Positions 24,818-33,524 of a stretch of DNA of 64,000 nucleotides are shown piece by piece (the stretch's first letter is position 1; every line of letters starts with the position of its first letter). The stretch comes from Nonomuraea polychroma (lineage in GTDB: Bacteria > Actinomycetota > Actinomycetes > Streptosporangiales > Streptosporangiaceae). The position numbers were made by a program, and so were the translations under genes. The stretch spans positions 5,359,501-5,423,500 of the forward strand of contig NZ_SAUN01000001.1 in assembly GCF_004011505.1 (NCBI RefSeq), read 5' to 3'. The notes below the pieces were generated by a model that was given only the letters and a program-made list of their open reading frames with translations, was not told the origin of the DNA and did not search any database.

Positions 24818-25756
24818 TCAGGCCGCCACGTCCGCTCCCGGCGCGGGCGTGACCGCCCGCATGAGGGCGCGGGCCGCCCTGATCTCCGGCGCTACCAGCC
24901 GTTCGGGCAGGGCGCCCGCCGCCGCGCGCAACGCCCTGAGCGCCGTGCCTGCCGCGTACTCGGCGGCCTTGCCCGTCTGGCAACCGTACATCTCCTTCGC
25001 CCACGCGGGCAGCGTGGCGAAGGCGAGGGCGCCTGCGGCGGGCAAGGAGCCGAGCGCCAGCGGCGGTGTGAGCAGCGGAGCGACGAGCCTGGGGCGGAGA
25101 GCGGTAGCTTGCGTAGCCAGCGGAGCCCCGTGCGAGCGCGACCATAGACGCAGGAGCCGCCACGACACCTGCGGGCTGACGCTGCGGCGCAGCGCGTCGC
25201 GTGCCTCGTCGGTGGCCGACAGGTAAGGGCGCATGCCGTCGAGATAGTCGCCCAGCTCCGCCACGTCGGCCGGCACGTCGTGCAGCCCGACGAGGCTCGC
25301 GCTGCGCCGCTGCTCGGCCACATAGGCGTCGGCGTCCGCGCCGGTGAGCGGCACGCCGGCGCGCAGGGCCACCTCCAGGTGCGAGGAGGTCTCCACGCAG
25401 TGGACCCACCGCAGGTTCTCCTCGTCGTTCACACGGAACAGGGTGCCGGTGTCGGTGTCGAGGCCGATGAGGCGGGCGTGCACCCGGCGCACCCGCTCGG
25501 CCGCCTGCTCGGCCTGCTCGCGGGTGCCGAACGTGCGCACGGTGATGAAGGCGAGCTGGCGCCGCAGCCGGGCGCGGGCCACCTCGGGGTCGTCGAGCAG
25601 GCAGTTCTGGGCTATGCCGCGGATGGTGCGGGGATGCAGGGCCTGCAGCTGAAAGGCGCGCAGCACGGCGGGCCAGCCGAGCGGCTCGGTGTGGATGCGC
25701 CAGGTGATGGATTGGGGGCCGAACAGGCCGCCGCCGGGGGTAACGGTCGCCTTCAC
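24818..25756 (-). CDS. Oxygenase of the MpaB/Lcp-like family (DUF2236)
   Basis: 312 residues. Conserved family features: LQALHPRTIRGIAQN with the first His, then an arginine-rich helix RVRRVHARLIGLD, RWVHCVETSSHLEV with a second His, and a helical remainder. DUF2236 proteins bind haem b through histidines; characterised relatives include the fungal oxygenase MpaB and rubber oxygenase Lcp, which cleave isoprenoid double bonds. Substrate here unknown. GTG at 25756 as start. In the usual order rpsD sits ahead of the DUF948 gene; here this oxygenase occupies that place, so the region differs from the common arrangement. Confidence 0.78.
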   Translation of the reverse strand: MKATVTPGGGLFGPQSITWRIHTEPLGWPAVLRAFQLQALHPRTIRGIAQNCLLDDPEVARARLRRQLAFITVRTFGTREQAEQAAERVRRVHARLIGLDTDTGTLFRVNDEENLRWVHCVETSSHLEVALRAGVPLTGADADAYVAEQRRSASLVGLHDVPADVAELGDYLDGMRPYLSATDEARDALRRSVSPQVSWRLLRLWSRSHGAPLATQATALRPRLVAPLLTPPLALGSLPAAGALAFATLPAWAKEMYGCQTGKAAEYAAGTALRALRAAAGALPERLVAPEIRAARALMRAVTPAPGADVAA

Positions 25757-25800
25757 ACCGTTGTGATTCCCCGTGAACAGCCGTTTAGTACGGCTTTCAC

Positions 25801-27111
25801 CTATGCGTCGGGCCTTCCGCGCAGGAAGTCGCGGATCTTGCTCCAGCGGTCGGCGACCGGGGCCTCGGCCCCGTGCCGGGTCGGCTCGTAGTAGCGGCGC
25901 TCGCGCACCTGCTCGGGCGCGTAGTCCTGCCGTACGAGCCCGTGCTCGAAGTCGTGCGGGTATTTGTAGCCCTCGCCGTGGCCGAGCTTGGCGGCCCCCG
26001 GGTAGTGGGCGTCGCGCAGGTGGCCGGGCACCTGGCCGATCAGGCCGCGGCGCACGTCGCCGATCGCGGCCCCGATGGCCTTGACGACGGCGTTGGACTT
26101 GGGGGCCAGGGCGCAGTGGATGACGGCGTGCGCCAGGTTGATCTGCCCCTCGGGCAGGCCGATGAGCTGAACGGCCTGGGCGGCGGCGACGGCGGTCTGC
26201 AGGCAGGTGGGGTCGGCCATGCCGACGTCCTCGGAGGCGAAGATGACGATGCGGCGGGCGATGAAGCGCGGGTCCTCACCCGCCTCGATCATGCGGGCCA
26301 GGTAGTGGAGGGCGGCGTCGGCGTCCGAGCCGCGCATCGACTTGATGAACGCGCTGATCACGTCGTAGTGCTGGTCGCCCTGCCGGTCGTAGCGTACGGC
26401 GGCCTTGTCGACGGCCTTCTCCACGACCTCGACCGTGATGTCGTCGGCCAGCAGCGCCGCCGCCTCCAGGTACGTCAACGACCGGCGCGCGTCCCCGCCC
26501 GCGAGGCGCACCAGGTGCTCCAGCGCCTGCGGCGCGAGCGTGACGCGGCCGTCCAGGCCGCGCGGGTCGGCGACCGCCCGCTCCAGCACCGCGCGGATGT
26601 CGTCCTCGACCAGGGACTCCAGCGTCAGCAGCAGCGAGCGCGACAGCAGCGGCGAGATGACCGAGAAGAACGGGTTTTCCGTGGTCGCGCCGATGAACGT
26701 GACCCAGCGGTTCTCCACCGCGGGCAGCAGCGCGTCCTGCTGTGCCTTGTTGAAGCGGTGCACCTCGTCCACGAACAGCACGGTCTGCCGCCCGGTCATG
26801 CCCAGCTCGCGCCGGGCGTTGTCCATGGCGGCACGCACGTCCTTGACGCCGGCGGACACGGCCGAGACCTCGACGAAGCGGCGCTTGGTGACGTTGGAGA
26901 CGACGTAGGCGAGCGTGGTCTTGCCGGTGCCGGGCGGTCCCCACAGGAACAGCGACATGGGAGCCTCGCTCTCGACCAGGCGCCGCAGCGGGGTGCCCGG
27001 GCCGAGCAGGTGCCGCTGGCCGATCACCTCGTCGAGCGTGCGCGGGCGCATGCGCACCGCGAGGGGCTGCGGGGTGGCCTCCTCAGCCGCCGAATCGAAC
27101 AGGCTCTCCAC
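25801..27111 (-). CDS. rarA: Replication-associated recombination protein RarA (AAA ATPase)
   Basis: 436 residues. Clamp-loader-like AAA+ core: RPRTLDEVIGQRHLLG, Walker A WGPPGTGKTT (57-66), Walker B VLFVDEVHRFNK, sensor 1 FIGATTENPFF and the RarA-specific tetramerisation domain (YDVISAFIKSMRGSDADAAL) and C-terminal MgsA domain (GHGEGYKYPHDF). Acts at stalled replication forks. GTG start at 27111. It shares the strand with the oxygenase gene 44 bases downstream and is preceded by the DUF2231 gene, 9 bases away. Confidence 0.95.
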   Translation of the reverse strand: MESLFDSAAEEATPQPLAVRMRPRTLDEVIGQRHLLGPGTPLRRLVESEAPMSLFLWGPPGTGKTTLAYVVSNVTKRRFVEVSAVSAGVKDVRAAMDNARRELGMTGRQTVLFVDEVHRFNKAQQDALLPAVENRWVTFIGATTENPFFSVISPLLSRSLLLTLESLVEDDIRAVLERAVADPRGLDGRVTLAPQALEHLVRLAGGDARRSLTYLEAAALLADDITVEVVEKAVDKAAVRYDRQGDQHYDVISAFIKSMRGSDADAALHYLARMIEAGEDPRFIARRIVIFASEDVGMADPTCLQTAVAAAQAVQLIGLPEGQINLAHAVIHCALAPKSNAVVKAIGAAIGDVRRGLIGQVPGHLRDAHYPGAAKLGHGEGYKYPHDFEHGLVRQDYAPEQVRERRYYEPTRHGAEAPVADRWSKIRDFLRGRPDA

Positions 27112-27120
27112 AACGCGAGA

Positions 27121-27603
27121 TTACACTCCCCACACGGCTCTCGCTCCGGAGTCGCCGGCCTGGAAGACGTAGTAGCCGGCCACCGCGGCCAGCGCCAGCG
27201 TCAGGCCCGACAGGGTGAGCGTCGCGGCGCGGCCGAACCGGTCGCGGCCGACCGAATCGCGCGACGGCCGGGTGGCGAACACCAGCAGCAGGGCGGCGGC
27301 GGCCAGCCCGAGCACTGACAGCAGCAGCGGATTGGCGAAGCTCTGGTGGGCGGAGATGCGCGCGCCCAGCTCGCCGTCGGCGGTGGCGAAGCGGGCCGCC
27401 TTGAGGCTTTCGCCGCTCTCCTTGGCCGCGTAGACGGCCGCGGGCGCGGCCAGGGAGAGCAGGACGACGGCCCAGGCGACGTACGGCCGCCAGCGCGGCA
27501 GCAGCGCGTAGACGGCCGCCACGACGACGAACAGCGGGGTCAGAACGACGGCGAAGTGGATGATCAAGGGGTGGGCCGGGAGGCCCAGGATCTGGTCGAA
27601 CAT
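27121..27603 (-). CDS. DUF2231 membrane protein
   Basis: 160 residues with four hydrophobic segments and the DUF2231 N-terminal signature LPAHPLIIHFAVVLTPL, whose two histidines are conserved and are thought to bind haem or metal. ATG 27603 is chosen because AAGGAG lies 6 bases before it; an in-frame ATG seven codons earlier lies upstream of that site. It is divergent from the cyclophilin gene at 27773 with 169 bases between, which must hold both promoters; no clear elements were identified there. Probably co-transcribed with rarA. Confidence 0.8.
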   Translation of the reverse strand: MFDQILGLPAHPLIIHFAVVLTPLFVVVAAVYALLPRWRPYVAWAVVLLSLAAPAAVYAAKESGESLKAARFATADGELGARISAHQSFANPLLLSVLGLAAAALLLVFATRPSRDSVGRDRFGRAATLTLSGLTLALAAVAGYYVFQAGDSGARAVWGV

Positions 27604-27772
27604 GGGGGGCTCCTTAGTGCTCATTTCACCTACGCATGGGAGCACCATATGGTTCGCGACCTCACAAGTCGCACATCACGGCTTTCGCCACTTACGTCCG
27701 GCACATCTCACAGGCCGGTAGCATGCGCGGAGTTGTTTGGTCATGTGACGGCAAAGATGAAGGAGACAACCG

Positions 27773-28681
27773 GTGAGCGGCGACGACGACCGCAAGAGCG
27801 AGCTGGCGCGGGAGCACAAGGAGCGGCAGAAGCAGCGCGCCGGAGCTGAAGCGGCCGAGCAGTCCTCCAAGGCGAGGCGGAACACCTTCATCGGCGCGGG
27901 CGTGGCCGTGGTCGTGGTGGCGGGCGGCATCTTCGCCGCGACCACGTTGGTCGGCAATGACGGCGGCAGGACGGCCTCGGCGGCGAGCACGCCCTCGGCC
28001 TCCGCCTCCGCGTCCGCCTCTGCCAGCGCGCCGGTGCCGAGCGCGACAGCCACGAAGACCGGTCCGGTGTCGTGCGCGTACAAGCGTGACACCTCGGTTC
28101 CGAACAAGTTCGTGGGCCTGCCGGGCAAGAAGCCCAACATGAAGCTGAAGAAGATGACGATCAACTTCAACCGCGGCAAGGTCGTCGTCGATCTCATGAC
28201 GGACGCGGCGCCGTGCACCGTCAACTCGCTCAGCTTCCTGAACAAGAAGCGCTTCTACAACAACATGAAGTGCCACCGTCTGGTCACCCCGGACGTGTCC
28301 GGAGTGCACATGCTGCAGTGCGGCGACCCGCTGGCCAAGGCCGACGGCAAGAACCCCACCGACGGACAGGGCACGGCGGGCTACACCTACGCCGACGAGA
28401 ACACCGAGATCCCCCCCGTCAAGGGCGTGATGTTCATGACGCAGCCGGCAGAAGCGGCGGGTCAGAACAACAGCCAGTTCGCCTTCTCGCTCTCGGACGA
28501 GAACCAGCAGATCGGCGCCGGCTTCTCGGTCGTGGGCGTGGTCAGCGAGGGCTTGGACATGCTGGTCGGCCTGGCGTCGAGCGGCAAGGACCTGATCGTC
28601 AACGAGGCCGACATCACCGGCGACGGGGGCACCACCGTTCCGAAGAATCCGGTGATCATCAAGAGCATCACGTTCTCCTGA
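27773..28681 (+). CDS. Membrane-anchored cyclophilin-like protein, divergent copy
   Basis: 302 residues from GTG 27773 (GGAGA at 27761-27765). Basic/acidic cytoplasmic N-terminus (1-35), one transmembrane helix (about 38-58), an Ala/Ser repeat linker (SASASASASAS) and an extracytoplasmic cyclophilin domain. Conserved cyclophilin positions kept: CHRL (catalytic Arg) and MLQCGDP (Met, Gln). Positions changed: the GSQFF motif reads NSQFAFS, the MAMA stretch reads MFMT, and the His near the end of the active site is absent. It is therefore doubtful as a prolyl isomerase. A paralogue with better-kept residues lies at 32587. Followed by a long terminator shared with aspS. Confidence 0.85.
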   Translation: MSGDDDRKSELAREHKERQKQRAGAEAAEQSSKARRNTFIGAGVAVVVVAGGIFAATTLVGNDGGRTASAASTPSASASASASASAPVPSATATKTGPVSCAYKRDTSVPNKFVGLPGKKPNMKLKKMTINFNRGKVVVDLMTDAAPCTVNSLSFLNKKRFYNNMKCHRLVTPDVSGVHMLQCGDPLAKADGKNPTDGQGTAGYTYADENTEIPPVKGVMFMTQPAEAAGQNNSQFAFSLSDENQQIGAGFSVVGVVSEGLDMLVGLASSGKDLIVNEADITGDGGTTVPKNPVIIKSITFS

Positions 28682-28700
28682 GAACCTCCTCAAAAAGCCG

Positions 28701-28742
28701 AGCAGAAAGCCGGTAGGGCGAGCGCCCTACCGGCTTTCTGCT
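28701..28742. terminator. Bidirectional terminator between the cyclophilin gene and aspS
   Basis: A perfect 19-bp stem (28701-28719 with 28724-28742) and a 4-base loop GAGC lies between the converging genes, 19 bases after one stop and 24 before the other. A C-A5 run precedes it on the plus strand, giving a T tract for the minus-strand transcript; CTTTCTGCTT follows on the plus side. Confidence 0.85.
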
Positions 28743-28766
28743 TGACGTCCTGGCGGTTCTGCTCGC

Positions 28767-30515
28767 TCAGGCGTTCTTCGGCTGGGCGTCGACGCCCGCC
28801 TCCTTGCGCTGCTCGGCCGTGATCGGCGTGGGCGCGGCCGTGAGCGGGTCGAAGCCGGAGGCCGTCTTCGGGAAGGCGATCACGTCGCGGATCGAGTCGC
28901 CGCCGGACAGCAGCATGCAGATCCGGTCCCAGCCGTAGGCGATGCCGCCGTGCGGCGGCGGGCCGTACTTGAACGCCTCCAGCAGGAAGCCGAACTTGCT
29001 CTCCGCCTCCTCCTTGGAGATGCCGAGCACGTCGAAGACGCGCTGCTGCATCTCGGCCCGGTGGATACGGATGGAGCCGCCGCCGATCTCCATGCCGTTG
29101 CAGACCATGTCGTAGGCGTAGGCGAGGGCCTCGCCCGGGTGGTCCTGGAAGTTGTCGGCCCACTCCGGCTTGGGCCCGGTGAACGGGTGGTGCACGGCCG
29201 TCCAGCCGATCTCGCGGCCCACCTCGTCGTGTACGGGCTCGAACATGGGGGCGTCGACGACCCACAGGAACGACCAGGCCAACTCGTCGATCAGGTCGCA
29301 GCGCCGGCCGATCTCCAGGCGGGCGGCGCCGAGCAGGTCGCGGGAGGCGTGCTTGGGGCCGGCCGCGAAGAAGATCGCGTCGCCGGGGTTGGCGCCGACC
29401 TTGGCGGCCAGCCCGGCGGCCTCCTCCTCGGAGAGGTTTTTGGCGACCGGGCCGCCGAGCGTGCCGTCCTCCTGCACGAGCACGTAGGCCAGGCCCTTGG
29501 CGCCGCGCGAGCGGGCCCACTCCTGCCAGCCGTCGAGCTCCTTGCGGGTCTGCGAGGCGCCGCCCGGCATGACGACCGCGCCGACGTATTCGGCCTGGAA
29601 GACCCTGAAGGACGTGCTCGCGAAGTAGTCGGTCATCTCGACGAGCTCCTGGCCGAAGCGCAGGTCGGGCTTGTCGGAGCCGTAGCGGGCCATGGCGTCG
29701 GCGTACGTCATGCGCGGCAGCGGCGTCGGCAGCTCGTAGCCGACGATCTCCCGCCACAGCCGGCCGATCAGCTTCTCGCCGACCTCGATGACGTCCTCCT
29801 GGTCCACGAAGGACATCTCGACGTCGATCTGGGTGAACTCCGGCTGCCGGTCGGCCCGCAGGTCCTCGTCGCGGTAGCACTTGGCGAGCTGGTAGTAGCG
29901 CTCCAGGCCGGCGACCTGCAGCAGCTGCTTGAACAGCTGGGGCGACTGCGGCAGGGCGTACCAGTTGCCGGGCTGCAGGCGCACCGGCACGAGGAAGTCG
30001 CGCGCGCCCTCGGGGGTGGAGCGGGTCAGCGTGGGGGTCTCGACGTAGACGAAGCCGAGTTCGTTCATGACCTCGTTGGCGAGGTAGGTGGCCTTGGAGC
30101 GGGTGCGCATCGCGTTGGCCACCTGCTGGCGGCGGATGTCGAGGTAGCGGTATTTCAGCCGCGCCTCCTCCGACACGCCCACGTTGCCCTCGATCGGGAA
30201 CGGCAGCGGCGCCGACTCGCTCAGCACCTCCACCGTGTCGGCGACGACCTCGATCCTGCCGGTGGGCAGGTCGGGGTTTTCGTTGCCCTCGGGGCGCAGG
30301 CGGACCTCGCCGACGACCTTCACGCAGTATTCGGCGCGCAGGTCGTGGGCGTGGTCCTCCTCGCGGAAGACCACCTGCGCCGAGCCGGAGGCGTCACGCA
30401 GGTCGATGAAGACCACGCCGCCATGGTCGCGGCGGCGGGCCACCCATCCCGCGAGCGTCACCTGCTGCCCGGCGTGCTCCTCGCGGAGCGACCCGGCCGT
30501 ATGCGTGCGGATCAC
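28767..30515 (-). CDS. aspS: Aspartyl-tRNA synthetase
   Basis: 582 residues. N-terminal OB-fold anticodon-binding domain (HAGQQVTLAGWVARRRDHGG), class II motif 2 CYRDEDLRADRQPEFTQID, bacterial GAD insertion domain (about 290-430), motif 3 GGIAYGWDRICMLLSG. Charges tRNA-Asp; in many actinobacteria the enzyme also charges tRNA-Asn for later amidation, which cannot be decided here. GTG start at 30515 overlaps the hisS stop (GTGA), so hisS-aspS are coupled. Ends at the shared bidirectional terminator. Confidence 0.97.
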   Translation of the reverse strand: MIRTHTAGSLREEHAGQQVTLAGWVARRRDHGGVVFIDLRDASGSAQVVFREEDHAHDLRAEYCVKVVGEVRLRPEGNENPDLPTGRIEVVADTVEVLSESAPLPFPIEGNVGVSEEARLKYRYLDIRRQQVANAMRTRSKATYLANEVMNELGFVYVETPTLTRSTPEGARDFLVPVRLQPGNWYALPQSPQLFKQLLQVAGLERYYQLAKCYRDEDLRADRQPEFTQIDVEMSFVDQEDVIEVGEKLIGRLWREIVGYELPTPLPRMTYADAMARYGSDKPDLRFGQELVEMTDYFASTSFRVFQAEYVGAVVMPGGASQTRKELDGWQEWARSRGAKGLAYVLVQEDGTLGGPVAKNLSEEEAAGLAAKVGANPGDAIFFAAGPKHASRDLLGAARLEIGRRCDLIDELAWSFLWVVDAPMFEPVHDEVGREIGWTAVHHPFTGPKPEWADNFQDHPGEALAYAYDMVCNGMEIGGGSIRIHRAEMQQRVFDVLGISKEEAESKFGFLLEAFKYGPPPHGGIAYGWDRICMLLSGGDSIRDVIAFPKTASGFDPLTAAPTPITAEQRKEAGVDAQPKNA

Positions 30516-31768
30516 TGCACTTTCCCTTTCAAGAATTCGACGACCTCGGCCAAGGGCACCTCGGTCTGGTCAGCGGTGGTCAGGTCTTTCACTTGCACGG
30601 CCTCGGCGGCCAGGTCACGCTCGCCCAGGATCAGCGCGAACGCGGCCCCCGAACGGTCGGCGCCCTTCATGGCGCCCTTGAGCCCCTTGCCGCCGAAGGC
30701 CATGTCGGCAGCGACACCGGCCGCGCGCAGCTTATTCAGCAGCCTGAACATGGCCCGCGCCGCCTCGTCGCCCAGCGCCACACCGTACACCTCGCAGCGC
30801 GGCGGGGTGTCGAGCGCGATGCCTTCCCGCTCCAGGGCGATGACGGTGCGGTCGAGGCCGAGACCGAAGCCGATGCCGGGCAGCGGGGGGCCACCGATGG
30901 CCTCGGAGAGCCCGTCGTAGCGGCCGCCACCGCCGATGCCGGACTGCGCGCCCAGCAGCGGGTGATCGAACTCGAACGTGGTGCGGGTGTAGTAGTCGAG
31001 CCCGCGCACCAGCCTGGGCGCGTCCTCCCACGGGATGCCGAGGTCGGCCAGGAGCTGCTTGACCCGGTCGTGGTAGGCCTTGCAATCGGCGCACAAGTGG
31101 TCGCCGATGAGCGGCGCGCCTTCGAGCTGAGCGCGGACCTCTGGACGCCTGTCGTCCAGCACGCGCAACGGATTGATCTCAATCCGCGCCCTGGTGGCCT
31201 CGTCGAGATCGAGCGCGCGCAGGAACTCCTGCAACCGGGCCCGGTAGACCGGGCGGCACTCCGTGCAGCCCAGCGAGTTGAGCAGCAGCCGCACCCGGGT
31301 CAGGCCGAGCGCGGAATACCACTGCCAGGCCAGCGCGATGGTCTCGGCGTCGACAGCCGGGTCCTCGCTGCCGATCGCCTCCAGGTCGAGCTGGTAGAAC
31401 TGCCGGTAGCGGCCCTCTTGGGGCGCCTCGGCGCGGAAGACCGGCCCATCGGTCCAGACCTTCACCGGGAGCTGCCCGCGGTGCAGGCCGTACTCCAGGA
31501 CCGCGCGCAGCACGCCGGCGGTGAACTCCGGGCGCAGCGTCAGCGACCGGCCGCCACGGTCGGTGAAGGTGTACATCTCCTTGCTCACGACATCGGTCGA
31601 CTCCCCGACGCCGCGGGCGAACAGCTGGGTGTCCTCGAAGACCGCGGTCTCCAGGTAGGAGTATCCGGCGCGCCTGGCGGTCTCCGCGAACGCTCCCCGG
31701 ATCGCGTAGAACGTCGAGGCCTGCGGCGGAACGTATTCCTTGACGCCTTTGGGTGCTTGGAAGCTCAT
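30512..31768 (-). CDS. hisS: Histidyl-tRNA synthetase
   Basis: 418 residues. Class II motifs: QAPKGVKEYVPPQ at the N-terminus, motif 2 GPVFRAEAPQEGRYRQFYQLD, the histidine-specific LVRGLDYYTRTTFEF and GGGGRYDGL loops and motif 3 GFGLGLDRTVIAL, followed by an anticodon-binding domain. ATG 31768 shares its first base with the stop of the upstream hydrolase gene (TAATG), and its own stop overlaps the aspS GTG, so three genes form one coupled operon, in the same order as in Mycobacterium tuberculosis. Confidence 0.97.
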   Translation of the reverse strand: MSFQAPKGVKEYVPPQASTFYAIRGAFAETARRAGYSYLETAVFEDTQLFARGVGESTDVVSKEMYTFTDRGGRSLTLRPEFTAGVLRAVLEYGLHRGQLPVKVWTDGPVFRAEAPQEGRYRQFYQLDLEAIGSEDPAVDAETIALAWQWYSALGLTRVRLLLNSLGCTECRPVYRARLQEFLRALDLDEATRARIEINPLRVLDDRRPEVRAQLEGAPLIGDHLCADCKAYHDRVKQLLADLGIPWEDAPRLVRGLDYYTRTTFEFDHPLLGAQSGIGGGGRYDGLSEAIGGPPLPGIGFGLGLDRTVIALEREGIALDTPPRCEVYGVALGDEAARAMFRLLNKLRAAGVAADMAFGGKGLKGAMKGADRSGAAFALILGERDLAAEAVQVKDLTTADQTEVPLAEVVEFLKGKVQ

Positions 31769-32448
31769 TAGATCCCTCGTGTGGGACCGGCGTGCGGAGC
31801 TGCTTCTTTCAAGTATGGGTTGGTAGCGCGCTCGCGGCCGATCGTGGTCTGTGGTCCGTGGCCCGGCAGGACGACCGTATCGTCAGGCAGCGGCAGACAC
31901 TTGGTAGCCAGGCTGCGCAGGATCGTCGGGTAGTCGCCCCCGGGCAGGTCAGAGCGTCCGATGGAGCCGGCGAACAGCAGGTCGCCCGAGAACATGACCT
32001 CGTCATCGGGCAGCCGGAAGCTCACCGACCCCCTGGTATGGCCGGGCGTGTGGTCCACCACGAGCTCGAGGCCGGCGAGCTTGAGTACGGCTCCGTCGGT
32101 CAGCTCGCGCACGTCGTCCGGCTCGCTCAGCGTGATGCCGCCGAACAGGGAGGCGCTCGTGTCGGACCAGCCCGCGGCCGGGTCGCTCAGCAGGTGCCGG
32201 TCCTCGGGGTGGATCCACGCGGGGACGTCACGCGCGCCGCAGACCGGGGCGACCGACCAGACGTGGTCGAGGTGGCCGTGGGTGAGCAGGACCGCGACCG
32301 GCTTGAGCCGGTGCTCGCGCAGCAGCTCCTCGACGCCGTCGGTCGCGTCCTGACCTGGATCGACGATGACGCACTCCTCACCGGCGGCAGGCGCGACGAC
32401 GTAACAATTGGTCTGGAAGGCCCCTGCGGGGAAGCCGGCGATGAGCAT
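31768..32448 (-). CDS. Metallo-beta-lactamase fold hydrolase, glyoxalase II-like
   Basis: 226 residues with the complete two-zinc site: THGHLDHVW (HxHxDH), a further His in VVDHTPGHTRGS, Asp in MFSGDLLF and the C-terminal VVLPGHG. This matches the glyoxalase II-like family encoded next to hisS in actinobacteria. Likely a thioester or S-acyl hydrolase; substrate not known. ATG 32448 is the natural start (MLIAGFPAGAFQTNCYVV). First gene of the hydrolase-hisS-aspS operon, divergent from ppiB with 138 bases between. Confidence 0.88.
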   Translation of the reverse strand: MLIAGFPAGAFQTNCYVVAPAAGEECVIVDPGQDATDGVEELLREHRLKPVAVLLTHGHLDHVWSVAPVCGARDVPAWIHPEDRHLLSDPAAGWSDTSASLFGGITLSEPDDVRELTDGAVLKLAGLELVVDHTPGHTRGSVSFRLPDDEVMFSGDLLFAGSIGRSDLPGGDYPTILRSLATKCLPLPDDTVVLPGHGPQTTIGRERATNPYLKEAAPHAGPTRGI

Positions 32449-32586
32449 CTGCCTCAGGTGATCTCGTCGAAAAGCCAATGGGAATGTAACCGAAGGGTAC
32501 CGGTGCGGGTCGCCGGGCTGCGAATCATTACCCGTTGGCCGATACGATTCGCCCACCTCAGTTGATTGACTATGGGAGGCAAAGCG

Positions 32587-33462
32587 GTGGCCACGGGGAA
32601 GGACCGGCAGAAGCAGCTGGCGCGCGAGCACTACGAGCGGCAGATGCAGCGCCGGCTCGAGCGCGAGCAGAAGTCCAAGCGCAACGCGATCATCGGCTCC
32701 ACCGTGGGCGTGGTGATCGTGGTGGGCGGCATCGTGACCGCTGTCGCGCTGCTGGGCGGCAACGACCCGGCGACGGAGGCGGCCGCCTCGCCCACGGCGG
32801 CGCCCACCGACACCGCCGCGGCGTCGCCGAGCGCGGCCACGGGGCCGAAGCCGTACGACGCGGCGACCGGCACCTGCGACTACGTCAAGGACACCGCCGG
32901 CGGGCAGGTCAAGGACGTCGGCATGCCGCCGGCGAAGGTCAAGACCACTCCGGCCACGAAGACGATGACGTTCAAGACCAACCAGGGCGACATCGTGGTC
33001 GAGCTGAACAACGCCAAGGCGCCTTGCACGACCAACTCGCTGGAGTTCCTGGCGAAGAAGAATTACTACAACGGCAGCAAGTGCCACCGGCTCGGCAGCG
33101 ACAAGTTCCCGATGCTGCAGTGCGGTGACCCGACCGCCAAGGCCGACGGCAAGAGCCAGGACGGCTCGGGCGGCCCCGGCTATGTCATGGCCGAGGAGAA
33201 CCTCCAGGGCGCCCAGTACAAGCGCGGCGTGATGGCGATGGCCAAAACTCAGGCGCCGGGCAGCACGGGAAGCCAGTTCTTCCTGGTTTACGGAGACATC
33301 GGACTCACCCCGGATTACACGCCGGTGGGTACGATCAGCAAGGGGCTCGACATCCTGGACAAGGTAAACAAAGCAGGCGTCATCGCCGACATGGGGGACG
33401 GGACGGGAGCACCGAAGCAAACCCTCGAAATCAAAGACGTGACAATCGCCGGCAAGAGCTGA
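32587..33462 (+). CDS. ppiB: Membrane-anchored peptidyl-prolyl cis-trans isomerase, cyclophilin type
   Basis: 291 residues. Cytoplasmic basic segment (KDRQKQLAREHYERQMQRRLE), one transmembrane helix (about 37-60), Ala/Thr/Ser/Pro linker, and a cyclophilin domain outside the membrane with CHRL (catalytic Arg), FPMLQCGDP (Phe, Met, Gln) and GSQFFLVYGD (Phe). The Trp and His of human CypA are replaced, as in related bacterial forms. GTG 32587 is chosen because GGGAGG at 32574-32579 lies 7 bases before it; ATG 32572 overlaps that site. Position between the hisS-side hydrolase and rel matches ppiB of Mycobacterium tuberculosis. Probably assists folding of exported proteins. Confidence 0.9.
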   Translation: MATGKDRQKQLAREHYERQMQRRLEREQKSKRNAIIGSTVGVVIVVGGIVTAVALLGGNDPATEAAASPTAAPTDTAAASPSAATGPKPYDAATGTCDYVKDTAGGQVKDVGMPPAKVKTTPATKTMTFKTNQGDIVVELNNAKAPCTTNSLEFLAKKNYYNGSKCHRLGSDKFPMLQCGDPTAKADGKSQDGSGGPGYVMAEENLQGAQYKRGVMAMAKTQAPGSTGSQFFLVYGDIGLTPDYTPVGTISKGLDILDKVNKAGVIADMGDGTGAPKQTLEIKDVTIAGKS

Positions 33463-33524
33463 CGTAATACAAACTAGGGACGAAGTAGTCCCGAAGGGTC
33501 TGATGGATAGTGCGGGAGGACACG

